Shown: positions 10,440 through 20,839 of the stretch, piece by piece
Numbering within the stretch: position 1 is the first letter of the stretch
Layout of the letters: each line of letters begins with the position of its first letter
Notes under the pieces: model-generated
The model's input: only the letters and a program-made list of their open reading frames with translations
Told to the model about the DNA's origin: nothing
The model's database searches: none
From: Mesostigma viride
Lineage: Eukaryota; Streptophyta; Mesostigmatophyceae; Mesostigmatales; Mesostigmataceae
Assembly (NCBI GenBank): GCA_009746045.1
Contig: RPFO01000022.1
Coordinates: forward strand, 350,001 to 414,000
DNA: 64,000 nt
Direction: 5' to 3'
Position numbers and translations under genes: made by a program

Positions 10440-13012
10440 GCTCCAAGTTTTGCAGGCCTGGCGCCGGGCTGCTTGTCGATCTGTTTGATACAACGTCACA
10501 TCATCCATGTCGATATTCCACATCCTTAGGGACCTGCCCCAGTTCTAAAGCCTCCGCTGTATGCCCAGCCGCGATACAACGCCCACCGAGCTGGCCACCA
10601 TCTTGGCAGGGCCCTGCCCCTGCCAACAACAACGGTATTTCAAGTACCTTGATCCCACCTCACAGCACGTCATGACCGCTGACCTCAGCATCCTGCCGAG
10701 CCACACGCTTGTAGACCTTTTTGCCAAAGGCACCAAGTTTCGGCCGTGGGTCCAGCGCACGTGTGCCAAAGAGGTGAATGCACTGCTCTCCACATCACTG
10801 CGCAAATTTTGCAATGCCATGAGCACGGACCTACAGCTTGCTCCCCTTGCCATGGAACCGTGGTTTCGCGCCGTCATTCACGAATGCAATGCACGTCTCA
10901 CCAGGCTTGATTACCGTCTCCAGCAGGTCCACCGCACCACCTGGCTCAACACCACAGATAAAGCACTTCTTGACCACTTCAAGCAGGACTTTATCATCAC
11001 GTGTGTTGACAAGAGTGCCAACAACTTTGCTTTCATATGCAAGAAGCACTACCTTGCTACTTTGCAACACGAGTTGGCGTCCAGCCCTACCTATGTTCAG
11101 CGTGCACAGTCCACCGCCAGTATCACCGCTGCTCATCGGGCTTTTCTGCACAGCCAAAACATTTTTGCTCGGGCATTCCTTAAGCGGCAGCGACGCGCCA
11201 CCACCACTACGTTCCCATATCTGTATCTCACTCTTAAGCTGCACAAAACTCCTGTTGCTTTGCGCACCATTGCTGCGTCGCATTCAGCCCCACTGATGCC
11301 TCTCTCGAAACTCATCTGCCATGCTTTGAATGCTCTTCTCCCCGAAGCCAATGCATTATGGGTGGAGGTGCTGTCGAATGCCGGGTATGAATGCGCTGGT
11401 AGTTGGATCGTCATAGACTCAGCCCAAGTACGCCTACGCCTTGCCGCCCTTAGCCGTTCTAAGACAGCAGCAGAGAAACGTATACCTATGCCCATAGCCA
11501 CCTATGATTTCACCACTCTATATACCACACTAGATTTGCACGATTTGAAAGCTCGTTTAGATAGCCTCCTTACTCGTCTGTATGCACGTAGGCCTCACGG
11601 GCGCAACCACCTGCACGTGCGTGTTTCTCAGACCAAGCCCACGGCAACGTGGCTCTCAGGGATCGCGGCAGGTGCTATCGTGCGGGATGGTTATAATTAT
11701 ATTATCACGAAGGCTGACCTTGTCCATTGGATCTCTTATCTTGTTGATAACACCTTCATCTGTTTTGCGGGCAATGTATACCAACAAGCTATCGGCATCC
11801 CTATGGGCACTAACTGTGCCGGGCTCCTTGCAAACCTCTATCTATACACTTATGAGCTTGCATTCATGGAGAATCTCATTGCCTCAAACGATGATGTTCT
11901 CATCAGGCGTTTTATCCATACATGTCGATACATTGATGATGTCATCGCTTTCGACAACCCTGATTTCGCAACCCATTTGTATATCACCGCTGGTCTGCCT
12001 GGCATCTACCCGCAAGCGTCCCTCACATTAAAGCTCACGTCGGAGGATACTCATTGCAATTACCTCGATCTTAACATTACCCATAACAAGAAGGGCTGGC
12101 GTACGGCTATCTATGATAAGCGCAAGGATCCTAAATACCAGCAAATTCCTTTTATTCGTTACCCCGATATTCACAGTCTCCTTTCCCACACAGCAAAATA
12201 TGGTGTTGTTCTTTCTCAGTTACATCGTTTTTCCCGTCTTTGTTCTTATCGTGTTGATTTCATCACGACTCTTGTTGAACTCTTGCAGCGTTTATTGGTC
12301 AAAGACTATGACCGAGCCATTATGCTCCGTCAAGTCCGATGTTTTTTGCAACGTCACCCACATCTGTTCGGTGCTGCCCCTTGGCACAAGCTCTACAAAC
12401 AGGTCGTGGACCGGCTGGATCGCATAGTATCTCCGCACATCTGAACCCTGTGATGCCAGATCTCCTTTGCGGCCGTTCCGAGCTTGGCACTGGATTCGTT
12501 GTCCACATCGTCGCGTCGCTGCCGCAACACGATGTTTTCTGGCATCCGCGGGCTTTTGGTTCCCGCCGCACATTTGAAAGTGCTGTCCTCCGGCTTTTTG
12601 CCTTTGCACCGTGTGCAGTTCTTGGACGTTTGGAATCATGGCATGGCTAACGTGATGACTGACTAGCTAGACCTTTTCAGTGGTTTTCCATTTGCGGGTA
12701 TTTCCTCGTAAATGGTGGGAGAGCGATCGCAGCAATGGTGCTCACCACTAGACACTCCCGGCCAGTTAGGCTAGAAACACACGCCCTGATCAAGCATGCT
12801 GTTTCCGGCCCCACCGTCTAGGTCATCTAGTCGCTCCACACGTAAGCCAGCCATAATTTCAATGCACAAGGATACACATTTCCATCACCATTCATCTTCA
12901 TCATCCTGAACGACTCGAAAACGCGGAAAAGATAACGGCAGGCTCGAGCTACCATGGTCCGGATTCTCCCGATTTCTGGCCTGCGCTGGTTGTCTCTTTG
13001 ATGTTACACACC
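10440..13012 (+). mobile_element. Penelope-like RT element, copy 2 (intact ORF)
   Basis: It holds an uninterrupted RT ORF (10561-12444) and a 560-bp 3' UTR that ends CTGCGCTGGTTGTCTCTTTG-AT. The 5' boundary is uncertain (10391-10600). It forms a large imperfect inverted repeat with copy 1. No endonuclease domain (GIY-YIG or APE) is seen within it. Confidence 0.75.
10561..12444 (+). CDS. Penelope-like reverse transcriptase
   Basis: 627 residues, one open frame. RT core motifs in order: a fingers segment KLHKTP...RTIAASHSAP (about residues 222-245); motif A, YDFTTLYTT, with D316 as the first catalytic Asp; motif B, GIPMGTNCAG (412-421); motif C, RYIDDVI, with D459 and D460; then the YLDLNI and YDKRKDPKYQ thumb-side blocks. 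KLHK, DF-TLYT and IPMGTNCA are typical of a Penelope-like RT group widespread in eukaryotes. Known Penelope elements carry a GIY-YIG endonuclease at one end; none is visible here. It would copy its own RNA, priming at ends or breaks if it truly lacks an endonuclease (inference). The start is the first Met; the upstream frame was not resolved. Confidence 0.85.
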   Translation: MPSRDTTPTELATILAGPCPCQQQRYFKYLDPTSQHVMTADLSILPSHTLVDLFAKGTKFRPWVQRTCAKEVNALLSTSLRKFCNAMSTDLQLAPLAMEPWFRAVIHECNARLTRLDYRLQQVHRTTWLNTTDKALLDHFKQDFIITCVDKSANNFAFICKKHYLATLQHELASSPTYVQRAQSTASITAAHRAFLHSQNIFARAFLKRQRRATTTTFPYLYLTLKLHKTPVALRTIAASHSAPLMPLSKLICHALNALLPEANALWVEVLSNAGYECAGSWIVIDSAQVRLRLAALSRSKTAAEKRIPMPIATYDFTTLYTTLDLHDLKARLDSLLTRLYARRPHGRNHLHVRVSQTKPTATWLSGIAAGAIVRDGYNYIITKADLVHWISYLVDNTFICFAGNVYQQAIGIPMGTNCAGLLANLYLYTYELAFMENLIASNDDVLIRRFIHTCRYIDDVIAFDNPDFATHLYITAGLPGIYPQASLTLKLTSEDTHCNYLDLNITHNKKGWRTAIYDKRKDPKYQQIPFIRYPDIHSLLSHTAKYGVVLSQLHRFSRLCSYRVDFITTLVELLQRLLVKDYDRAIMLRQVRCFLQRHPHLFGAAPWHKLYKQVVDRLDRIVSPHI

Positions 13013-13310
13013 ATTTACTCTTGCTTAGCTGTGTCGGTTTAAGGGTACGCGGTACTTGTAATTGTCAAGCCACGTGAAGCATTAAAGAAAAAAGATTCGT
13101 TAACTTTGTTTTATTGAGTTTATTTACAAAAAGCCATGCTTTACATTCAAGGCCCCACAATGTCAGCTAGTTTTATAAAAATGAGCGCGCCAGTGCCCTG
13201 TCTGGGACGTTATTTGATCTAAGCTCTCCCCAACGAGTCCCAGGTGCCACTGGCAGAACAGCACACAAGGGCAACCAATTTCTGTCTACCCCCACCCCCC
13301 CACCTGCTCC

Positions 13311-16300
13311 TTAATCAACCTCCTCAATCTTTGGCCCGCCGCCGCTGCCTGCTGGCTTCGCCCCCCCTGCACCAGGGAACCCTCCCGGCATCCCCCCGCC
13401 CATGCCACCCATGTCAGGCATCCCCCCCATGTTGGGCATGCCCCCACTCTCCTGGTACATCTTGGCGATGATCGGGTTACACAGCTCCTCGAGCTCCTTG
13501 AGCTTGTCGGTGAACTCGTCCTTGTCGGCGGTCGCATTGTGCTCCAGCCACTGGACCGCCTCGTCGATCGCCTTCTCCATCTTGTCCTTGTCAGCGGACG
13601 CCAGCTTCACCTTGTCGTCCTTGATCGTCGTCCGCATGTTGTACGCGTAGTTCTCCAGCGCGTTCTTGGCCTCCACCTTGGCCTTGTGCTCCTCATCCTG
13701 CGCTTTGAACTTCTCCGCCTCGGTCACCATGCGCTCGATCTCCTCCTTAGACAGCCGGCCCTTGTCGTTCGTGATTGTGATGCGGTTCTTCTGGCCTGTT
13801 GTCTTGTCCTCGGCTGACACGTTCAGGATGCCATTGGCGTCGATGTCAAAGCAGACGTTGATCTGGGGCACGCCGCGTGGTGCGGGGGGGATGCCCGACA
13901 GCTCGAACTTGCCCAGGAGGTTGTTGTCCCGTGTGCGCGTTCGCTCGCCTTCATACACCTGGATGAGCACGCCCGGCTGGTTATCCGCATACGTGGAGAA
14001 CACCTGCTCCTTCTTGGTTGGGACCGTCGTGTTGCGGGGAATCAGCACGGTCATGACCCCGCCGGCCGTCTCCAGGCCCAAGCTCAGCGGTGTGACGTCC
14101 AGCAGCAGCAAGTCCTGTACCTTCTCGTTGCCCTCCCCCGAGAGAATGGCCGCCTGCACTGCCGCGCCGTATGCGACGGCCTCGTCCGGGTTGATGCTCT
14201 TGCACAGCTCCTTCCCGTTGAAGAACTCCTGAAGCATCTGCTGGATCTTGGGAATGCGCGTCGACCCGCCCACGAGCACCACGTCGTGGATGACGGATTT
14301 ATCCATCTTGGCGTCACGCAGGCACTTCTCGACGGGGTCCATGCATTTCCGGAACAGGTCCATGTTGAGCTCCTCGAAGCGGGCGCGCGTGATGGTCGAG
14401 TAGAAGTCGATGCCCTCGAAGAGCGAGTCAATCTCGATCGAGTTCTGCGTGGTCGACGACAGCGTCCGCTTGGCGCGCTCACATGCCGTCCGCAGCCGCC
14501 GCAGCGCGCGAGGGTTGCCCGTAATGTCCTTCTTGTGCTTGCGCTTGAACTCCTGCACAAAGTGGTTCACCATGCGGTTGTCAAAGTCCTCGCCACCCAG
14601 GTGGGTGTCGCCCGCGGTGGCCTTGACCTCAAAGATACCCTCCTCGATGGTCAGAAGGGATACATCAAAGGTGCCGCCGCCCAGGTCGAAAATGAGCACG
14701 TTTTTCTCGCCCACCGACGTGGCTTTCTTGTCGAGGCCGTACGCGATGGCGGCGGCGGTCGGCTCGTTGATGATGCGCATCACGTTCAGGCCGGCGATCA
14801 CCCCAGCGTCCTTGGTGGCCTGCCGCTGGCTGTCGTTGAAGTAGGCTGCAGAATTTTTGGTTGGAGAAGGGAGTAGCCAGAGGGAGATGCCGTTGGTACA
14901 GGGTGGATGGCAAATGAAAGACAGGCAGGGCAAAAGGAACATGGCTTCAGGTCAGGGTGATTAGGTGATATGAATTCAGGACAGGTGGATACTTCGACGA
15001 CTACATAGAAGGATGAATAAGAAAGCAATAGTAGGGCAGGATGATAGCTTGAATGACTACAGTGGAAGAAAAGCTCGACTACAGGGCAGGATGCATGAAA
15101 AGAAAAAAGAGAGATAACATGACACTGTGAACACCGAGTATTGCTGCATAGTCTAAGCAAAGTGCTTGTCATTTGTTAGCTATGTGATGATGGCCGCACA
15201 AACAGCGAGTCAAATGATCGCTAAACAGCTGCTACAAAAAGATGTGCTTAATCGACATGAATGCAAGTATCATAAGGTCAATCACACCACCAAAACATAC
15301 TGCTTTCACCATCTAACTAATAATTGTAGCGAAATTTCACACTGCTAATGACCTCAAAAACTCAAGTACCGCAGGAGCAGGCAAGACATTCAAACGGATC
15401 TGGCATTATTAAGAAAAGAGCCATATTGCGATGCTGGGTGGACAACTCGCCAATGACTGCATAGGAGATAAACAAATATGGAAAATTTCATAGAACAGTT
15501 CACATGACAACACCACACTAAATTACATATTTCAATTAAAACAAATGACTTTGTAAAAAAATGAGCTGATGGGTTAAAAAGAAGAAAATAGCTCCTTATG
15601 TATGCAACCCCCCAACCCCACCCACCCCCAACCTCACCCACCCCCAACCCCACCCACCCACCCCCACCCCCACCCCACCCCCCCCCCCCCACCCCCCACC
15701 CCCCACCCCCACCCCCACCCCCCACCCCCACCCCCCCCACCCCCCACCCCCACCCCCCCCACCCCACCCCCCACCCCCACCCCCCACCCCCACCCCCCAC
15801 CCCCACCCCCACCCCACCCACCCCACCCCACCCACCCCCCACCCCACCCACCCCTCACCCCACCCCCCACCCCCCACCCCCCACCCCAACCACCCCCCAC
15901 CCCAACCACCCGCCACCCCAACCACCCCCCACCCCACCCCACCCACCCACCCACCCCCCACCCCACCCACCCCCCATCCCACCATACCCGGGAAAAAAAC
16001 AGCAGTGGGATAAAATTGAACATCCTAAACAGTTTACCAATTACGACAGATTTTCAGTAGAAGACATGCAAGAAACAAAATCCAAATATTACAAATAGGC
16101 ACCGCAGCAGCGAAACAATTTAAACATGGGACGATCATTACCTGGGACAGTGACGACGGCATTTTTTACGTCCCTTCCTAAATAGGACTCGGCGATCTCC
16201 TTCATCTTAATCAGCACCATGGACGAGATTTCCTCGGACGAAAACTGCTTGTTCTCGCCCTTAAACTGAACCTCAATCATAGGCTTATCGCCCGGCCCTG

Positions 16301-16728
16301 GAACGATCTTAAAAGGGAATAACTTCATGTCAGACTGCACAGTGGTATCCGAAAAACGGCGACCAATAAGACGCTTTGCGTCGAACACCGTGTTGAGCGG
16401 GTTCATGGCCACTTGGTTCTTAGCAGCATCGCCAATAAGACGCTCGGTCTCGGTAAAGGCAACATACGACGGCGTTGTGCGGTTACCCTGCAAAACAATT
16501 GCAAAACAAACAATTTGCCCGGAAAAAATGATGAGCACGAGAGATATGAAGAGCAGAAAATTAAGACTGCAGCCGATTCGCACGCATGCATTTGCCCTTA
16601 GGCGGCCGAAGAGCATGCCGTACCTGATCGTTCGCGATAATTTCGACCCGGTCATGCTGCCACACTCCGACACATGAATACGTCGTCCCCAGATCGATAC
16701 CAATAGCAGGGCCGTCTGGTCCCACCAT
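13311..16728 (-). CDS. HSP70: Cytosolic HSP70 chaperone
   Basis: ATP-driven folding chaperone of the cytosol and nucleus. Three exons: 16624-16728, 16142-16487 and 13311-14845, joined at GT-AG introns in correct phase, giving 661 residues, the usual length. It starts [20 protein letters not shown], with the first HSP70 signature at residues 9-16. Exon 3 carries [12 protein letters not shown] and [13 protein letters not shown], the other two family signatures. The C-terminus has GGMP-type repeats and ends KIEEVD, the TPR-cochaperone tag that marks the cytosolic form. Intron 2 (1296 bp) is dominated by a C-rich/G-rich repeat. The promoter side faces KdtA, which is divergently transcribed 1.2 kb away, and two short heat-shock-element cores lie about 175 and 230 bp upstream of the ATG. 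Confidence 0.97.
15602..15990 (-). repeat. CCCAC/GTGGG low-complexity tract in HSP70 intron 2
   Basis: About 385 bp of nearly pure C with interspersed A on the plus strand. The HSP70 transcript reads it as G-runs (GGGTGGGG type), so the pre-mRNA intron can form many G-quadruplexes. It yields long Pro/His or Gly/Trp/Val ORFs that are not genes. Confidence 0.95.
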
Positions 16729-16901
16729 TTTCGCGTGCTACCAGCAAGGAAGACTCGCGGGGCAAACTCGAGGTTGCAAGTAACAGTGTTACCTACCCTT
16801 ACTCGAACGATCAGCTGTCAAGACAGCCGCCAATGTGGATGTGAATGAAACCTGTGTATTTTGCACGCACTTCCGAGTGTGCATGATCTGGTGCTGCTCG
16901 A

Positions 16902-16962
16902 GAAGGTTCCTCCCGAAAGACAAAGACACCCTCCCGCCTTTCCACCCACGTTACGAACTTTC
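16902..16962 (-). promoter_or_regulatory. Possible heat-shock elements upstream of HSP70
   Basis: Two GAAnnTTC cores, at 16902-16909 (GAAGGTTC) and 16955-16962 (GAACTTTC). Each is the minimal two-unit heat-shock-factor site; a strong HSE has three or more units, so this is suggestive only. Confidence 0.3.
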
Positions 16963-17020
16963 CAGGTAAATAGGTGTACGTTTATTCCAAATATAGCCAA
17001 TAGGTAATCCCTGCTAAGCC
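16962..17020 (+). repeat. 59-bp dispersed repeat (second copy 58361-58419)
   Basis: CCAGGTAAATAGGTGTACG through ATCCCTGCTAAGCC is present almost unchanged at 58361-58419, 41 kb away. Its origin is unknown; it could be the end of an uncharacterised element. Confidence 0.85.
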
Positions 17021-17042
17021 TAGGGTATCAAGATGTCAGTGG

Positions 17043-17525
17043 CTAAAACGGAGCCTTACTAGACCACGGAAGCCACTGGACTTCTAATGGGTTGTCATTG
17101 GGCATGTGGGTAAAGATCCTGTTTTTGCCCATGAGGTCATGAAAGATCTCAAGTGGGCTGGGCTTATCCTGGTCCGCGCCAGGGTCCCACGTTACGAACT
17201 TACGATCCGCGGGGGGGGGGGCGCCGGCCATTTGGTCTTGTTCCCAGGTGACGCCGTCACGGAACCTGTGGCCCCATCCTCGAGCTACTATGACCGAAGC
17301 TCTTCCCTGCTTGGTTGGCAGCTGCAAACAAGTACACGTCCGAACGGTGGTGCCAGCGTGTCGACTTCCGCATGTTGACTGCCGAGTGCCGACTGCTGAG
17401 TGCTGAGTGCAAGTGCTGAGCTCTGACTTATGAGTTCGACTTCTGGCAGCTGGCTTCGGGCTGCCCCACCAATTGACAGGCGAATCCTTGGGCGAATGTT
17501 GCGTCCCCAACTTTTTTTCTCCCAT
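17043..17525 (-). other. Unrecognised ORF in the HSP70-KdtA spacer
   Basis: A 160-codon frame whose C-terminal half (FVTWDPGADQDKPSPLEIFH and on to a stop at 17043) has protein-like composition, unlike the N-terminal half. The sequence AAGTTCGTAACGTGGG occurs at its 17186 end and again near 16945, a local duplication. No family was recognised. It may be an element remnant or an exon; the rest of 17021-17960 shows nothing else. Confidence 0.2.
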
Positions 17526-17963
17526 TTTTTCACATAACTTACCATAATACTACCGACCATTTATGTTAGCAAAGTTGTTACCTAGTACGGCAAATAAAGT
17601 ACGGTGAAATACGGCTAGTCCGCGGGAAATGTAACCTGCCGCGAAAGTGAACCAATTTTGCGCACGTGCCCGTCAGAGCTCACATTTTGTGGCAATATTG
17701 TGGCAACAATATCAGTGCCCACGAGAGATGTGGCCGGCTCCAGCTCGAGCAAGGCTGCAGTGTGCACAGTTGGTCCCCTTTGGGTGATGGCAGGCGGCAG
17801 CCATGGTTAATCATAACGCAATATTTTGTCACGCTGAATGCACTTGCTGCAATGCCGCGGTAGTGACACGGTGACGTGCTCACGGGATGCAGGAAATGTG
17901 ACGCGTTAACGGGGCAGTGTTATACGGCAATTTGAAACTGGTATTCCCCTCTGATAATAAGTT

Positions 17964-20360
17964 GTGATTGTTCAAGCTCCTCGAATAGTAATTTCGCAAG
18001 GCACTCGGCAGCCTGCTCGGAAACAGGCCGTTTATTGCAGGGCAAAAAACTCCCTGCTGTGTTGTGAAACAACCCTCGGACTTTCAGCTGGAGTATTTTT
18101 TACCTCGATGGCATCTCCAGCGTATCTCGCATATGTCGGGGTGACGCAGTTGGCTGCGCCACTTGTCGCTCTTCATTTCGGCGCCCGGTGGCTGCGTGGG
18201 AAGGAGGACCCGTTGAAATGGAAAGAGCGGTGGGGCCTTCCCACCGTGCCCCGACGGCCGGAAGGCCCCTTGTTGTGGGTGCATGCTGCGTCCGTGGGGG
18301 AAGGCGCATCTGTGCTTCCCGTCATCTACCGACTACTCGAGCGCGCCCCGTCCATCTGCATCCTTGTGACCACGGGCACTGTGGCGGCCGCCGGTATGCT
18401 CGCGCGCTGGCTGCCCGCCGGCGTCCTCTGCCAATTCGTCCCCGTGGACACCCCGCTCGCGGTGCGCCGCTTCCTGTCCTTCTGGCGCCCCTCGGCCGGC
18501 GTGTTTGTGGAGAGCGAGCTGTGGCCCAACCTGATCCATGCTGCCCGTCGTCACGGCATCCCCCTCGCCCTGCTCAACGCGCGCATGTCCCCTGCATCCA
18601 CCCGCCGCTGGGCCTCCCCCCTGCTGCGCCCGCTAGCCCACGCGCTGCTCACCGCCTTCACGCTGATCATGCCCCAGAACCGAGCCGAGGCGGACCGGCT
18701 GGCCTCCCTGGGCGCGGGCGAGGCCTCCCTGCAGGTGGTGGGGAACATCAAGTACGCGGCCGCACTCGCAAGTGCCGGGCGAGAGGAGCGGGCGTCATGG
18801 GCACAGCGCACTTGCGGGGTGTCAGATCCCAATCTTGGCATGCCTGGGGGCAGTTCCCATACTAGCGCGGCCGGGGTAGGTTCCAATAGTACCATACCGG
18901 GGGAGGATGCTGGTTGTATCAGAGCCGGGGGGGGCGCTGGCAGTGACGTGGTGGCGCTGGAGGGAGACTTGTCTGGGCTGGTGGGCCTGCTACGGCGACG
19001 GCCTTGCTGGCTGGCCATCAGCACCCACGAGGGGGAGGAGGACGCGGCCGCACACGCGCACATGGCGATGGAGGGCAAGCACAGCGGGCTGGTGACTGTG
19101 GTGGCGCCGCGCCAGGTGGAGCGTGTGCCGGGCATAGCGAGCCGGCTGAGGGGCATGGGCGTGCGCGTGCATGTGCAGTCGGAGAGTGGTGCGCCCCCTC
19201 TGGATACACAGGTGAGGCACGGTGGTGGTGGATGATGCCAGGTTCTTTGGTAATGGGCTCCGGGGTCGGTGTTTTTTTCAAGTATGTGTTGGATGAATTA
19301 CAGGTAGACTGTGTCACGTGAGCATCGTGGGAGCATCCTGGATGGAGGATGGGTGGGTGTTGGGTGGATGATGGGTTGGAGTTGGGTTGAGAACCTGTTG
19401 ATGAGTGATGGGTAGATGACGCGTCACAGCAGCAGGCACTGCCTCGCGCTTCCCACACACGTCTACGCCTGATTTGTCTAATGCCACATGGCACGCCACC
19501 GCAACTCAAACCTTGTTTGGTTTTTGTGTATTGTATATTGGTTGTCATGGTCATCTGCTGCTGCGTGCAGGCTCTGCCCACGCGCTCACAGCCATTTTGG
19601 GTGTCGCCCCGTGCCATTTTTCGCTGTTTTTACACTAGCAACGTCCACCCCCTTTCTGTTCACCCTTGCACTTGCTCGCTCAGCGGTCAATCCATCCACA
19701 CACGTATCCACTCATAGTAGTACATCCAAGTATATTAGTAGAGCTCATTTACTCGGTATGTTTTTATTTTCCCCGCAATTAGCCCATCTGCCTGGGTAAT
19801 ATCACGTACGCATAGCCATTTCAAGCCTTGCTTGGAAACCCGGCGCCATTGCTGAGCCCGACCGAATCGCATCCTCGTTCCCCACCGCTTGAGCCTCCCC
19901 CCCCCCCCCCCCCCCCGCGCGCACACACATGCACCAGGTCTACCTGGTCGATCACGTGGGTGGGGCGCCCTTCCTTTTCCGCCTGTGCCCCATCGTATTT
20001 GTGGGGGGGTCCCTCATCCCAGGTGGAGGTGGCCACAACATGGCGGAGCCAGCGGCGGCGGGCTGCGCGGTGCTGACTGGGCTGCACGTGGGCCATTTTC
20101 AGCCCATGGTTGATGAGCTCTGTGCCGAGGACACTCTGGCGGTCATCCAGGTGGCGGGGATCCCTGCGCTGGCATCCGCAGTGCATGACCTGCTGGCCGA
20201 CCCCAGCAAGGCACATGCGTGTGGCCTGGCCGCGCAGCATGCGGTTGCACAGGCGGCGGGGGGGGTGCTGGACGCGGTGGTGTCTCGTCTGCTGGGCTTG
20301 CTGCCAGTCCCTGTCACGGCATCGGTTGAGGGAGATGGCTTGTGGCGACCCAGCCGTTGA
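17964..20360 (+). CDS. KDTA: 3-deoxy-D-manno-octulosonic acid (Kdo) transferase, KdtA/WaaA
   Basis: Transfers Kdo from CMP-Kdo to a lipid A-type acceptor (GT30). Two exons, 17964-19211 and 19938-20360, phase 0, GT-AG, 556 residues. Family marks: VHAASVGEG, with the Glu regarded as the catalytic base (E113 with this start); PQNRAEADRLASLGA; the STHEGEE block in the second half of exon 1; VVAPRQVERVP; and in exon 2 FVGGSLIPGGGGHNMAEPA, matching the nucleotide-sugar site. A Gly/Ser-rich insert separates the two Rossmann halves. The family's usual N-terminus aligns with Met at 18108. The 48 codons before it contain many Arg/Lys and almost no acidic residues, which fits a mitochondrial presequence as in land-plant KDTA, so the upstream start was chosen; it remains uncertain. 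The acceptor follows a C16-like tract. Confidence 0.9.
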
Positions 20361-20733
20361 GATTGTAAGCGTTGAGGAGGCTGGGGGTATAATAGATGGA
20401 GGCTAGATCCGATCTGCACTAGTTGTCCGCACTAGTATTTTGGCAGCCAGTCAGTCGTGGTTCTGTGCTTGTGGGTGGTCAGTATATCGTCGCGGCAGGC
20501 AACAAATGGAAGCCAATTCCTGTCGAGGGCCGATCGATCACGCAAAAAAAATATGTGAAAACTCGGTCAGTACAGTTTATGTTTATATAATCATTGTTCA
20601 AGGGTGGTGTTCCATACATGTAATAATCTAGATTTTGCACTGATGTGTTGATCGACATGTAAATTTGGGCAGGCGCATACGTGCAACTCAGCCAACAAGC
20701 CGTCGTGCAGCAAAGACAGCCATAACAGTATTA
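20361..20733. other. KdtA 3' flank, nothing recognised
   Basis: No ORF with family features and no repeat shared with the rest of the window was seen. It probably contains the KdtA 3' UTR. Confidence 0.4.
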
Positions 20734-20766
20734 TCAAGGAGACAACCAGCGCAGGCCAGAAAAATG
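20734..20766 (-). mobile_element. Penelope-like element, solo 3' end (~30 bp)
   Basis: TTATCAAGGAGACAACCAGC followed by GCAGGCCAGAAA is the reverse complement of the terminal 30 bp of the element at 10440-13012. Only the 3' end is present, as expected for extreme 5' truncation. Confidence 0.65.
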
Positions 20767-20839
20767 GCCGTGTGGAAGCCCATATATTATGGCCGTGGTG
20801 GAAGCCCATCTGGCGGTCTGCGCTATCAGTATTAATTTA

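Noticed and set aside
12445-12660. Endonuclease domain after the Penelope-like RT
   Set aside because: All frames of the 3' UTR were read; short ORFs lack GIY-YIG or other nuclease motifs.
13539-14876. Long plus-strand ORFs opposite HSP70
   Set aside because: Antisense shadows of the conserved HSP70 exon.
15390-16060. Pro/His/Thr-rich and Gly/Trp/Val-rich ORFs
   Set aside because: Translations of the CCCAC tract in HSP70 intron 2; no domain and no start context.
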